Made by a program: the position numbers and the translations under genes. The notes beneath the pieces are model-generated. The model was given only the letters and a program-made list of their open reading frames with translations. It did not search any database and had not been told where the DNA came from. A stretch of DNA of 64,000 nt from NCBI GenBank assembly GCA_029948255.1, contig JALIZF010001626.1, positions 372,001 through 436,000 on the forward strand, in the 5' to 3' direction. The stretch comes from Telmatactis stephensoni (lineage: Eukaryota; Cnidaria; Anthozoa; Actiniaria; Isophelliidae). Of this stretch, positions 25,639-34,973 are shown one piece after another (position 1 is the first letter of the stretch; the number at the start of each line of letters is the position of its first letter).

Positions 25639-25639
<1 letters not shown>
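21663..25639. other. Gene-free stretch
   Basis: No exon was recognised on either strand in about 4 kb. A small direct repeat ('aacactcagcSttatYttgaag') lies at about 22385 and 22508. An (AT)n run lies near 21890-21906, and a GCCGGG/CCCGGC mini-hairpin near 23703-23720. Upstream exons of the ACE-like gene were specifically looked for here and not seen. Confidence 0.45.

Positions 25640-25719
<80 letters not shown>
25640..25719. repeat. (AAT)n microsatellite
   Basis: About 26 uninterrupted trinucleotide units follow a TTTTG/TTTTC-rich pyrimidine tract. Poly-Asn open frames here are artefacts. Confidence 0.97.
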
Positions 25720-25721
<2 letters not shown>

Positions 25722-26272
25722 TTTAGACATTAAGATATACATATCGATATATATCTAGGATTTTAAATTTCTTTTCTAGTTTATTTTTTCTCTCTCTTGA
25801 ATTACTTAGATGTCATATATAGTTAGGAATTCAGAAAGTTATAAGGAATACAAATAAATATTTTTTAGACATTAGGATATACATATTGATATATATTTAG
25901 GATTTACAATTTCTTATCTAATTTTTAGGGATTAACAGATATTGGTCACGCTTCCGGGCGCCCAATCTTTGTATTAGGTTTTATAAGGAAATTCAAAAAA
26001 TAACAACGAATAATTAGCAAGAAAAAACAGATTTGAACAAATAAGTTTTTAGATTTGAAAGAGCTTAACGAAGATAAAGTCCGTATTATAGTCCGTATAG
26101 TCTTCTCTTCTCTCTTCTCATTTATCCATCCTTTATCTATCCTTTATCTATCCTTTCCTTTTTCGTTTCGTTTCTTAAAAAACATTTGAAGCCACCCTAG
26201 CTTCCACTATTTTCCCTCTATCAGTTCTTTTAGGGTCTTCGTTTTCATTTTGGCTTCAGTTTTTCATGCTTA

Positions 26273-26532
26273 ACCAAACCAGACCAAACCAAACCAAACC
26301 ACACCACACCACACCACACCAAACCACACCACACCAAACCAAACCAAACCAAACCAAACCAAACCACACCACACCAAACCACACCAAACCAAACCAAACC
26401 AAACCAAACCACACCACACCACACCACACCACACCACACCAAACCACACCAAACCACACCAAATCAAACCAAACCAAACCAAACCAAACCAAACCAAACC
26501 AAACCAAACCAAACCAAACCAAACCAAACCAA
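26273..26532. repeat. Two-variant pentamer array (CCAAA/CCACA)
   Basis: About 52 head-to-tail pentamers are either CCAAA or CCACA. The variants occur in blocks (CCAAA, CCACA, CCAAA, then CCACA, and so on), with a final homogeneous CCAAA run from about 26466. It is the same unit family as the opposite-strand array at 3494-3573. Open frames on both strands are artefacts. Confidence 0.95.
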
Positions 26533-26561
26533 ATTAGGCGTTCTTACTTTTAACGTTTAAC

Positions 26562-26702
26562 CTTGAGCTGTTTGAGCGTGGGAGCGGAGTCAAGAACAGT
26601 GAAAAAATCGCCGACACCTGTTTCGGATACAATAACATACATCTTCAATACATTTGTTTGTTTCACTGTTTTTCACTCCGTTCCCAAGCGCAAACAGCTC
26701 AC
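26562..26702. mobile_element. Short MITE
   Basis: The left end ttgagctgtttgagcgtggg, followed by agcggagt, pairs with the right end actccgttcccaagcgcaaa, followed by cagctca. An 'acagtgaaaaa/tttttcact' block continues the symmetry. It abuts the pentamer array. Confidence 0.7.
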
Positions 26703-27405
26703 TGGTTAAAAAAGCTGTGCAGTATATCCTCGTGGGGCAAATACAACCCTCACTAAATTGCAAGTGAAGCATCATATTTTAGCACTTTCATAGAGTAGAA
26801 ACATTTCTGCCAGTTTATTTTCATCCTATGCTATGGGCCTCAACATTCAGGCAATAGTACTAGTCGTGTTTACGTAAGTTCACTTTCTCTTAGTATCCTA
26901 TTATTCACAAAAGTGCTTACATTGTCATCACATTGTCACTGAATGAAGACAGATTTATGTGTTGACATGGTAACTCCTCTTGACGTCAGTTGTGATCAAT
27001 CAATTTCATGTGCACGTGCTGTCCATTACAAGGAATTTTGACTTGCACGATTTACCAAAAATGTTTGGTAGAAGACGACTCGCTCCCAGCAACCGTATTG
27101 GTATTTGTTACTCAAATTCACTTTTGACTGGACAAGAGCCAGTCACGTGACAGAAATTAAATCCTCCCAGTCAATCTCTCTATTGATTGGACAAAAGCTA
27201 GTCATGTGACAGGTTAAATCTTCATGACACCTGCAACGTGAAATTAGATCATGCACCTCGGAAAAATCCACTCATTTTGCGATTAAAGTCTGTATCGTAT
27301 TCGAAAAAAAGTTAACTATTTCTTTAGATCTGAAAATTTCCAACTATCATCCACAACCAAATTATATTGGAGTTTCCCCTCCCCAGTCTCCGAGAAATTC
27401 TCGCA

Positions 27406-27540
27406 ATATAGAGCAGTTTTCGTATCACGGCATGCTACGATTACGACAGGAATTTCGAATGTTTTTATGGACCTTACGGCACTGACATGGTCACGGCACG
27501 GCGCGACAAGTTTCTACTCATATTAAAACCGCTCTATATC
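27406..27540. mobile_element. 'cacggcacgg' MITE family, copy 1
   Basis: The left atatagagcagttttcgtat pairs with the right atattaaaaccgctctatat. The interior contains 'attacgacaggaatttcgaa' and 'catggtcacggcacgg', shared with elements at 33768-33973 and 44014-44165. It has no coding capacity. Confidence 0.7.
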
Positions 27541-27594
27541 ATTGAATAAAGGCTAGCTAAATCTCCACTTAAAATCTCCTGTGATCATTGAACA

Positions 27595-27745
27595 ATCATA
27601 AGCGCAAGCAACATACACAGATCTAAAGAGACTCAGTAGTGTTCTTCTCATTAGCAGTGATTGTCGTCTTTTTCACATCTATGCATGTGACAAATACGAC
27701 ACGAGTCTGCCAACGTTGGTCATTTGCGCTTATGCTTACATCGTT
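27595..27745. mobile_element. 'gcaacatacgcagactc' MITE family, copy 1
   Basis: It begins 'cataagcgcaagcaacataca', and the right end reads 'tttgcgcttatgcttac'. The arms and the inner 'agactcagt' motif match elements at 30973, 40575 and 53142. It lies about 220 bases upstream of the first recognised ACE-like exon. Confidence 0.55.
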
Positions 27746-27961
27746 AATGTGAATCAGGTCGCAATTTTTTTCGTCTCTTTCTTAGTGTTAATTAAGTGTT
27801 AATAGCCAAGAACAAATATAAAGAGATACATCAGGGGAAGGAGAGTCGGAGGAAGGGAAGGAGAGAAGGGAGGAAAAAAAGGGTGAACTCTCAGCTCCAG
27901 GTATTCAAACAAGACGTTAATTCTACTTTTTAACAATACGTACCTTGTGATTTCTCCACAG

Positions 27962-28199
27962 AGTTAAACACGTTAATGGCTCAGGCTTTGAAAAACATTG
28001 CCATCCTTCCTTTTGCAATCACCATAGACTTTTGGAGATGGAAAGCATTTGATGGCTCAATTGCTACAGAAGAATATAACAATGAATGGTGGAGATTGAA
28101 GCGTAAATACCAGGGCGTTATACCGGCTGTTAAAAGAACAGAGAAAGATTTTGACCCTGGTGCGAATTCACATATCTGTAATAGTACACCATATGCAAG
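27962..28199 (+). CDS. ACE-like exon A
   Basis: The acceptor tttctccacag ends at 27961 and the donor gtatga starts at 28200. The exon begins with two bases completing a codon and ends with AG of a split Arg codon. It encodes [17 protein letters not shown] through [14 protein letters not shown], the helix and loop that in ACE carry the P1' pocket and chloride-binding residues. The corresponding human stretch is GAKFHIPSSVPYIRYF, so Lys is replaced by Asn and a Cys replaces Pro. Confidence 0.9.
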
Positions 28200-31100
28200 G
28201 TATGACAACTTTTGGGAAATGATTGTGGGAGGGGAAAGAGAATGAAAGAACATAACGGTGTTCACCATATGAGATTAAAGTAGAAGAGAGTTTTGGAGAG
28301 GAAATATTCGTCTCATCTGCCATAATCTCCGTTACAAGTCGTGTGAGTGTGAGAGATGTGAGGGGGAGGAGAGTGGAGGCCGATTAGGATGGAGCACACC
28401 AAACAAATACGATTGGTAATCGTGTATATTGGAGTTTAAATATTTTCATCGGATAGATTGTAGGTTTTGTAAAACAAAACTCTAAAACTCTAAAACAAAA
28501 AAATAATAAATGCAACGTATCGTCACAAAAAGTCATATAAACTCGACATCATAATTCTTCACGATCCCCATGATGACAAAGATAAACACAAAAGTGATTC
28601 CATCAGCCCGAGTAATTATTAACAAAGAATTACTCGGGCTGCATCTATCCTTAGAAAATTTTCAATAAACTGAGACAGCAACAAAAAATATAACTTACAA
28701 ACCACACTGAAAATGTCACATACTGTTAGGCATGTTAGGTGAAAATCACTACTAATAGCATCTGCTACTTGCATATTTTAGATATTTCATAGGCGCTGTG
28801 CTACAATTTCAATTCCACGAAGCTATGTGTCGCGCCTCTGGTCATGTGGGACCATTACATCGATGTTCAGTATATGGATCGAAGAAGGCTGGGTCTAAGT
28901 TGAGGTAACACTTAACACGGCTGTATATTCAGTACAAATGTAATTTCATTGACCAAATAACGTTATAAATCAAAGTGAGTTGCAGCAATGTTGCTTAATG
29001 ATTAGCTGAAAATTCCGAATCGCCATATTTGTGAATTGTGACTCGCTTAATTCTTTCAAGGTTTATCCGCAAATATTAAGTTTCGAAGTTCGTTACCTGA
29101 ATTCTACTGGTTACTAGATTGGCACTAAATAAACTGAGACTTTTAGTACAGTATTCTACAATTTAGCCACTGATAAGTTGCTATATAAAAATTTAAAGAA
29201 GTGAATTGTTACTTACACTCTAACCTGCATCTTGAGTTTGTTAAACCAAGAATGATTACATATTCAAAAGCACTGTATGATTAAGTATATGTCTTTCATA
29301 TTTCACCTCAATTTTACCATCTTGGGAATAAGATTCTTTGTTTGAGAAAGCATTCCTCCATGACTTGTCGCTGCAAGTGCTTTTTAAAGAAAATTTAGTT
29401 TAATTAAAAGACTTAAGACCTTTCTACACCAGAAAATTCCTGGGTTTCATATGACGTCATTTTCATCTCGTTGAAAGGCAAATGTTCATGGTGGTCAAAC
29501 ATAGACTATATCGCTATTTTTCTGGGACTCTACTGAAGTGATTACACCAAACAAAAGATATCATGGTTTGTAGTCAGCTTTTGTTCGGTAATATTTTACT
29601 CAATTAACAATCCCAGAATGCAATGGTGCAGCAGATTAGTGATATATAGAGGATATTACACGGTGGCGCGAAGATATGGAGTTTATCTTCGAGTGGAAAG
29701 AAATATTTCACGAGTGAGCGCAGCGAACGAGTGAAATATTTCTTTTCACTAGAAGATAAACTCCATATCTTCAAGCCGCCGTGTAATTTTCTTTTTATCA
29801 TATAATTACTGAGATTTTAAGAAAAAGAGCTGAACATACAACAAATAGTGCACCAAAGAACGAAATAAAAATGTCAACTCCGCCGTTTTGGAACTGAAGT
29901 TTTACTGAAATATCACAAGGCTTATACCTTAATTACATGCTACAAATTAAATGAGCTAAATTATTATTATTATTTTTGGTTTCTCTTTGTTCTGCCATGT
30001 TGACACTACTGAGTACATAATAGCTTGAATGGCGGGAAAATCAACCTGATATCATCACATGTGATGATATCGAAATCCTGCGCTCTGATTGGTTGTTTTT
30101 GATATCATCACATGTGAATGATATCAATGGCCGATACCCTCTATATTTGCGCGCTCTATTGTGTTGATATCGAAGTAAGTATATGATATTAAAAAACTCA
30201 TTAATAATTCATAAGGCAAACACAATGAAAATCGCCACCGTGACGAGTGTCTTTATATCTGATAAAGATTCGGCCTAATTTACATCAACTTTAACCTCGA
30301 TTTTCTCCAAGATAAATGAAGATATCAAAATCAGTAAAACTGTGAAGTTTGAAGGATATCAGTTGAAAAATCAAGGAGATACGAATTTTCAAAAATCGAA
30401 ATTTTGTATGAAAACACTTACAGTTATGCAAGAGATACCAACAAATTTCGATTTTTGAAAATTCGTAGTCTCCTTGATTTTTCAACTGATATCCTTCAAG
30501 TTTCACAGTTTTACTGATTTTGATGTGCTCTTTCCAGCTATGGTAATTGTTTTTAAGTTTGGGAACTTTTGGAATTACATGAAAAAGCCGTTAGTGTGAA
30601 ATGACTGTAGCAATTCACAAAATACGTTATTCACACGTATAAGATTGCAGAATACGTCTTGGTAACAGCCATATTCGCATTCAGCATCAAAAATCGGTTT
30701 AGAATAGTTATGTTACCAACCTCTACCCCAAAATGCCTTCAGGTATCTGATTTCTCGAAAATGCGCCTTGTCTATAAAGTCTATTGACCACCATTTGAAG
30801 CGGATCATGTGACTCATTATGAAACCCTGGCCAGCAATTTTTTTTGAAAAATAAATTTTCTCCGGCCGTCGACACGACCAAATTTGTGATATGAAATTTG
30901 GTCAAATTTTTCTCATCCACACATAAAAAGATTATCATAGAAAATTTGTTATTAGACCTTTTTGCCGTAAAGCCTGGTTTTCACTAGTGACATAAGCATA
31001 AGCATAAGCAACATACGCAGACTCAGTATTGCATTTATAAATGCAAATTATCGCAAATTCTTATTAATAGGCATTTCCAACTTCGTGCATCTTGAAACAA

Positions 31101-32110
31101 AGAACTGCGTCGTAGAATGTGCGGAATGTGAACTTCTTTTGTTTGAAATAAAACTTCCCTTTGTCTTCCAATCAAGAAGACATTAATATGGCTCTAAGTT
31201 CTGTTGCTCGGAGCCTTATTTTTATGCGTTCTGGATTGGAAGACAAAGGGAAGTTTTACTTCAAACAAAAGAAGTTCACATTCCGCACATTCTACGATGT
31301 AGTTTTTGCTTCAAGATGCACGAAGTTGGAAAATAGCAAAAAGGTCTAATAAGAATTTGCTTGTGTGGCACGGCTTTTATTTTCCAAGAGAATTAATTGG
31401 CCATCGAGTAAAACTGAACTACTGCTCAAATGATAAAAATGCACCATGCATTTAATCAACATGTGAGTTGAGTGATGTATGCAAAATGTTTAATGTAGAG
31501 GTAGTGAGTGTGAGTGCCAGCAGAAGAATAGCCACCTATATGTGGATCTGCTGTAGAAGATTATGATCTATTTATGATTGATTGGTTATTTATTTATTTA
31601 TCTACTTAATTAATTAATATTTATTATTTTATTTACCTATTCTATTTATTCAGTATATATTATTACCAAAAAAGAACATTAATTATTCTAATAATCCTTG
31701 GGATACATATTTCATCGTAATACTGTGAGGCTGATGGTTTTACTGTTAAAACTGCAAAGTGCAAACGTATCAGCTAAATATTTGCCGTTCTAATCCGTCC
31801 ATGGGGTAAAGACTCTTCAAGGAAAACGGCACTGACATAGTTGAAAGCGCTCTGTAACGTACGGGTACTCTTGAAAACACATCAGAAAGGCAATGATTTA
31901 AAAATGCGGTAAATTGTTTTGTTGATACAAATTCTTTTTGATGACAGGGCGATGCTTGAGTTAGGGAGAAGCCAAAATTGGCAAGATGCCTTGGAGAAAC
32001 TTACTGGTCAGCGGACTATTGACGCAGGCGCAATCAAGTCCTATTTTAAACCTTTACTGGATTGGTTTGATGAACAACAAAGAAAGTTTAACTACCCAAT
32101 AGGATGGTAG
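27962..32110 (+). CDS. ACE-like peptidase M2, C-terminal three exons (partial gene)
   Basis: Join 27962-28199, 28782-28904 and 31948-32110. All three have GT-AG borders and stay in phase (522 bases after the split codon, 173 residues plus a TAG stop). The product matches the last third of the angiotensin-converting-enzyme domain, a zinc dipeptidyl carboxypeptidase that trims C-terminal dipeptides from extracellular peptides. Seen in order: [75 protein letters not shown] and a terminal IGW. Retained residues include His and Tyr/Arg/Tyr of the S1'-S2' and chloride regions and the EAMC...LHRC disulphide pair. The lysine that holds the substrate carboxylate (Lys511 in human testis ACE) is Asn. 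The HEXXH exon is not found upstream, so the gene is either split by a very long intron or truncated. No C-terminal membrane anchor follows IGW, which fits a secreted form. Confidence 0.9.
28604..28641. repeat. Perfect 14-bp hairpin in ACE-like intron
   Basis: cagcccgagtaatt at 28604-28617 and aattactcgggctg at 28628-28641 are exact complements around a 10-base loop. It lies in the intron between exons A and B. Confidence 0.8.
28782..28904 (+). CDS. ACE-like exon B
   Basis: The acceptor gcatattttag ends at 28781 and the donor gtaaca starts at 28905. Joined to exon A it completes AGA (Arg), then encodes [28 protein letters not shown] and [12 protein letters not shown]. The two cysteines sit 12 residues apart, as in the conserved ACE disulphide. 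The length is 123 bases with a split codon at each end. Confidence 0.92.
29655..29787. mobile_element. Foldback MITE in ACE-like intron
   Basis: The left attacacggtggcgcgaaga, then tatggagtttatcttcgagt, mirrors the right actagaagataaactccata, then tcttcaagccgccgtgtaat. The centre, near 29721, carries the 'cgagtgagcgcagcgaacga' motif. Arms are about 58 bases. Confidence 0.75.
30055..30125. repeat. 'gatatcatcacatgtgatgatatc' palindrome and partial copy
   Basis: A 22-base near-palindrome (tatcatcacatgtgatgata) at about 30047-30070 is repeated as 'gatatcatcacatgtgaatgatatc' near 30100-30125, with 'tgcgctctgattgg' between. It is probably one end of a decayed foldback element inside the intron. 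Confidence 0.5.
30324..30524. mobile_element. Hairpin MITE, copy 1 (ACE-like intron)
   Basis: An 84-base arm (30324-30407) and its near-perfect reverse complement (30441-30524) surround a 33-base loop. Shared blocks such as 'cagtaaaactgtgaagtttg' and 'aattttcaaaaatYgaaatt' also occur in the element at 55608-55916. The right flank 'ctttccagctatggtaatt' is likewise shared, so the real element probably extends to about 30590. Confidence 0.85.
30973..31040. mobile_element. 'gcaacatacgcagactc' MITE family, fragment
   Basis: It carries 'cctggttttcactagtgaca', 'taagcataagcataagcaac' and 'atacgcagactcagt'. This matches the left part of the element at 53142. The right end is missing or replaced by the adjacent foldback at 31053. 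Confidence 0.6.
31053..31360. mobile_element. Foldback element, arms about 120 bp (ACE-like intron)
   Basis: The left arm runs from gcaaattcttattaatag through 'ccaacttcgtgcatcttgaa', 'tagaatgtgcggaatgtgaa' and 'cccttttgtcttcc'-like sequence to 31173. Its complement runs 31234-31360. The spacer is about 60 bases and the centre is 31203. The short open frame across it is an artefact. Confidence 0.82.
31758..31878. repeat. Interspersed repeat, copy 1 of 2
   Basis: The segment 'aagtgcaaacgtat...ccgtccatggggtaaagac' through 'gctctgtaa' and 'gtactctt' is shared with 41668-41785 in the same order and orientation. It ends 70 bases before the last ACE-like exon. Its function is unknown. Confidence 0.7.
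31948..32110 (+). CDS. ACE-like terminal exon C
   Basis: The acceptor ttctttttgatgacag ends at 31947. The first base completes AGG (Arg). The exon then encodes [40 protein letters not shown] and ...KFNYPIGW before TAG at 32108-32110. [11 protein letters not shown] and IGW match the end of the ACE domain. An 18-base direct repeat (agtttaactacccaatag at 32085 and 32111) straddles the stop codon. Confidence 0.92.
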
Positions 32111-32232
32111 AGTTTAACTACCCAATAGCGATACTTCATGTGTACAGACAAATGAATTGTAATGTTAATGTGCCAATCATTTTTACAAACTTTTTACAAG
32201 CTGCTTTCAAAAAAAGTAGCCAAGCGCTTTCT

Positions 32233-32429
32233 GGAAGGAAGGAAGGAAGGAAGGAAGGAAGGAAGGAAGGAAGGAAGGAAGGAAGGAAGGAAGGAAGGAA
32301 GGAAGGAAGGAAGGAAGGAAGGAAGGAAGGAAGGAAGGAAGGAAGGAAGGAAGGAAGGAAGGAAGGAAGGAAGGAAGGAAGGAAGGAAGGAAGGAAGGAA
32401 GGAAGGAAGGAAGGAAGGAAGGAAGGAAG
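32233..32429. repeat. (GGAA)n microsatellite
   Basis: About 49 uninterrupted GGAA units lie 123 bases after the ACE-like stop codon and are therefore probably inside its 3' UTR. GGAA arrays are known binding platforms for ETS-family factors. Any such role here is inference. Confidence 0.97.
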
Positions 32430-33500
32430 ACTGAGAATATAATTCCCTTATAAACTTTGTACAGTTTCTAAGGATGCGATAACTTAGAATTACAGATATG
32501 TAGATATGTTTATTTTATAAAAGAATGTATTAATTCTCATCGGAAACCATTTATAACATTTATACAAACAAAAATTTCTCATCCCTTGCCTTTATACGTC
32601 ATTGTGTTCTCACTTTCCTTTGTTCTTCTTTTTCTATCCTTAATTAAAAAAACTACACATACATGAATGAATGAATGACTTAATTGAAAATCATATGGTA
32701 GAATCTAACGATTCTAAAAAACATGATATTAAAAATATAGAATATATATATATTACTATATGTAAAATATGTAAATGTAATATGTGAGAACTGTTCATAA
32801 TAGTACTATACATCAGTATCAGTTATCCTCTGGGATATCCATGCAGAGGTGGACACATTTAGGAATGAAACTGTTCTTTATGACATATTATGACTTTATT
32901 TAGTACTTTCGAAGCGCCATATGAAAATGCAAAATACCGCTGAAATAGAACTGGAAAATTGGACGATTTGGGTTTAAAATTGTTTTGGGGTTAAATACTT
33001 TCAAACCAGTATGATATACTTTTTTTATAGTCTTTTTTCATGGCGGTCCATTGACGGCCTGCTGACGGGCCAAGAAAAATGATTTTCTAAACTAGGTTTC
33101 AATTTTAAATTCTTATAACTAGAACAATTTAAATAGCGATTTTTGTCCTTTACTATGAAATAATATTTTATTCTGGAATTGTAGTCCGCTGAAATTTTTA
33201 AATTAGGTCAAAACGCGAGACTTAGACTGAACTGATTAAGCTGCTTGCGTAACCTTCAGAAAACGGTCGATTTTTGCTAAATTTTGGTACAGATATGACA
33301 ATGCTTTCGAAAACCATAGCTGTCATTTTTTGGGGGAGAGTTATTGAAGTTTATTTGGAGAACTTACTTTTCATCTGTTCTATTTTCCTTTATCAATTCG
33401 CGATTCGTATGTCTATCTATAAAGTGAAATGTAATAGTTCCAAAAGGACGGAGAAGTAGCAAATGAACTATCAGTATTAAGGAATGTACGACATTCTGTA
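32430..33500. other. No gene seen
   Basis: AT-rich sequence between the two convergent genes. No exon, RNA gene or clear repeat was recognised. Confidence 0.45.
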
Positions 33501-33520
33501 GCTTCATTTTATTTTATTTT

Positions 33521-33566
33521 CCAGACATGTTTCGGTAGTCTCAGCTACCTTCCTCGGTGTAAGTGA
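33521..33566 (-). mobile_element. Retroelement terminal motif, hammerhead-like
   Basis: The minus strand reads cacttacaccgaggaaggta, gctgagactaccgaaacatg, tctgg. A GGTAG/CTACC stem is enclosed by CCGAGGA and GAAAC, resembling a hammerhead ribozyme core (CUGANGA...GAAA) with U4 replaced by C. Comparable motifs mark the ends of Penelope-like retroelements. Only this terminal part is recognised. Confidence 0.45.
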
Positions 33567-33767
33567 ACAAAGCATGACCGGTTCAATATATACACAACAT
33601 ATTAACATTAACAAATAGTCATGACTTAATGAAACAAAATGGGAAAGAAAACTATTGAATGAGCTTAAGATTAACACGATAAAGATAATATAATAAAAAT
33701 AATTAATAAATATGATATAATAGTGAATGTGTGGATATAATAATGGCGTTGTAAATACGTAAACGTT

Positions 33768-33973
33768 AGAGCAGATTTTGTATGACTGTGAAAACGGACG
33801 GTCATGGCACGACACGGTTACGGCAGGAATTTCGAATGTTTTTAGAGACAACACGATACCATCCCACACGCTCACGGCACGGTTATGACAGAAATTTCGA
33901 ATGTTTCTAGAGACAACACGGCACTGGCATGGTCAGGGCACGGTCCGTTTCACACTCATACCGAATCTGCTCT
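33768..33973. mobile_element. 'cacggcacgg' MITE family, copy 2
   Basis: The left agagcagattttgtatga pairs with the right tcataccgaatctgctct. The interior holds two tandem versions of 'cacggcacggttaYgRcag', then 'aatttcgaatgttt' and 'tagagacaacacg'. It is related to 27406-27540 and 44014-44165. This copy has an internal duplication of about 68 bases. Confidence 0.72.
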
Positions 33974-34685
33974 TTCTAGTGGACAGAGGTTGATCCAATT
34001 AAGACATAGTCTATAGAACGTGAGTCAGACTTTTTTCCTTAAATATAGATTTTTAATTTTCTGTGCTAAATTGTTTATGCAGTGAAAATGGCCATGCCCA
34101 TTTCTGTTCTTTGGCCTTTGGTATGCAGTAAATATTCAAAGTCAACATTTTCAATTTCCATATGACTTCTTTTGTGCTTTTCTGTAATGTTCAGTCAATG
34201 AAGGCTGGTCCAGATATCAACTTTTGGCGCCAATGTTTGTTTCGTTTTGTTTTTGTTTTTTGTTTGTTTTTTGTTTGCTTTTCTTTTGTTTGCTTTTCTT
34301 CTTTTGAGTCAATTCGTTATTTATGCAACCTGGATTTCACAAGCTGTAGAATGCTCCATCTCTGTTCGATTTATCATTATTAACCGCAGATGTTCTCTTC
34401 CTGATGGTCAAAGAAGTTGTTTTCTGCTATGTACATATGTTTGTGGGTGGACTCAACCCTATTAGAAGTTGCCAACCAAGTGCAAATATTTGGCCAACGG
34501 CAAACCTCCAAGATTGGCGTAAAGTATTGAAAACGGAGGTTCTATAAAGTAGTATTCTAGTAGAAGCTGTGAGTTTGCTGGAGTATAGAGGAGACAACAC
34601 AAAGCATCAACAGCTTCTACAACAGCAGCCTTTGAAGAAATCGGTACTAGACGAGTGAAGGATCTACACGATTCATCTTCAACAT

Positions 34686-34973
34686 TCATCTTGGCTTAAG
34701 TCGATCACTAGATGTTTCTTTTTCCTTCTGCTCTAAGAGCCACTTACGTAGGTCGTGTAGGTCATACATGAATGGACCAGGCCCTCCAGCATATTCGAGA
34801 ATTCCATTCTTGACAGCTTGGAAACGAATTGGTGCGGCACCGTAGTTCATGCAAGCAGCATCAAGCATGGTGTCAACGAGGACCGGGCAGCCTGGATTGA
34901 AGGTCTTCTGCAGGTATCTTGCAGCGGTGATTCGCTCATTGATGGATTTGTGCGTATTTATACATACATCACA
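34686..34973 (-). CDS. Deiodinase-like exon 2
   Basis: The acceptor is ttttatctattttacag. The exon encodes 95 residues starting CDVCINTHKSINERITAARY and ends DRLKPR followed by TGA (34688-34686). It includes the second conserved His (174 of the protein) and CPVLVDTM. Four cysteines (CDVC, CPV, AACM) are available as possible resolving partners. Reading through the TGA would add only 12 sense codons before TAG. Confidence 0.93.
   Translation of the reverse strand, partial: CDVCINTHKSINERITAARYLQKTFNPGCPVLVDTMLDAACMNYGAAPIRFQAVKNGILEYAGGPGPFMYDLHDLRKWLLEQKEKETSSDRLKPR

Noticed and set aside
25384..25758. 124-residue hydrophobic plus-strand frame ending in poly-Asn
   Set aside because: It is produced by a TTTTG/TTTTC tract followed by (AAT)n, so it is a low-complexity artefact.
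32104..32442. Arg/Lys/Glu/Gly repeat protein
   Set aside because: It is a direct translation of the (GGAA)n array after the ACE-like stop codon.
33504..33875. 123-residue minus-strand frame
   Set aside because: It runs through a MITE and a retroelement terminal motif and has no coherent protein family.
34686..34688. TGA stop of the deiodinase-like gene read as selenocysteine
   Set aside because: Read-through adds only 12 sense codons before TAG and the protein already matches the family's C terminus.
34462..34689. 75-codon minus-strand frame directly after the deiodinase stop
   Set aside because: It starts in a different frame across the stop and has no recognised family. It is treated as 3' UTR.
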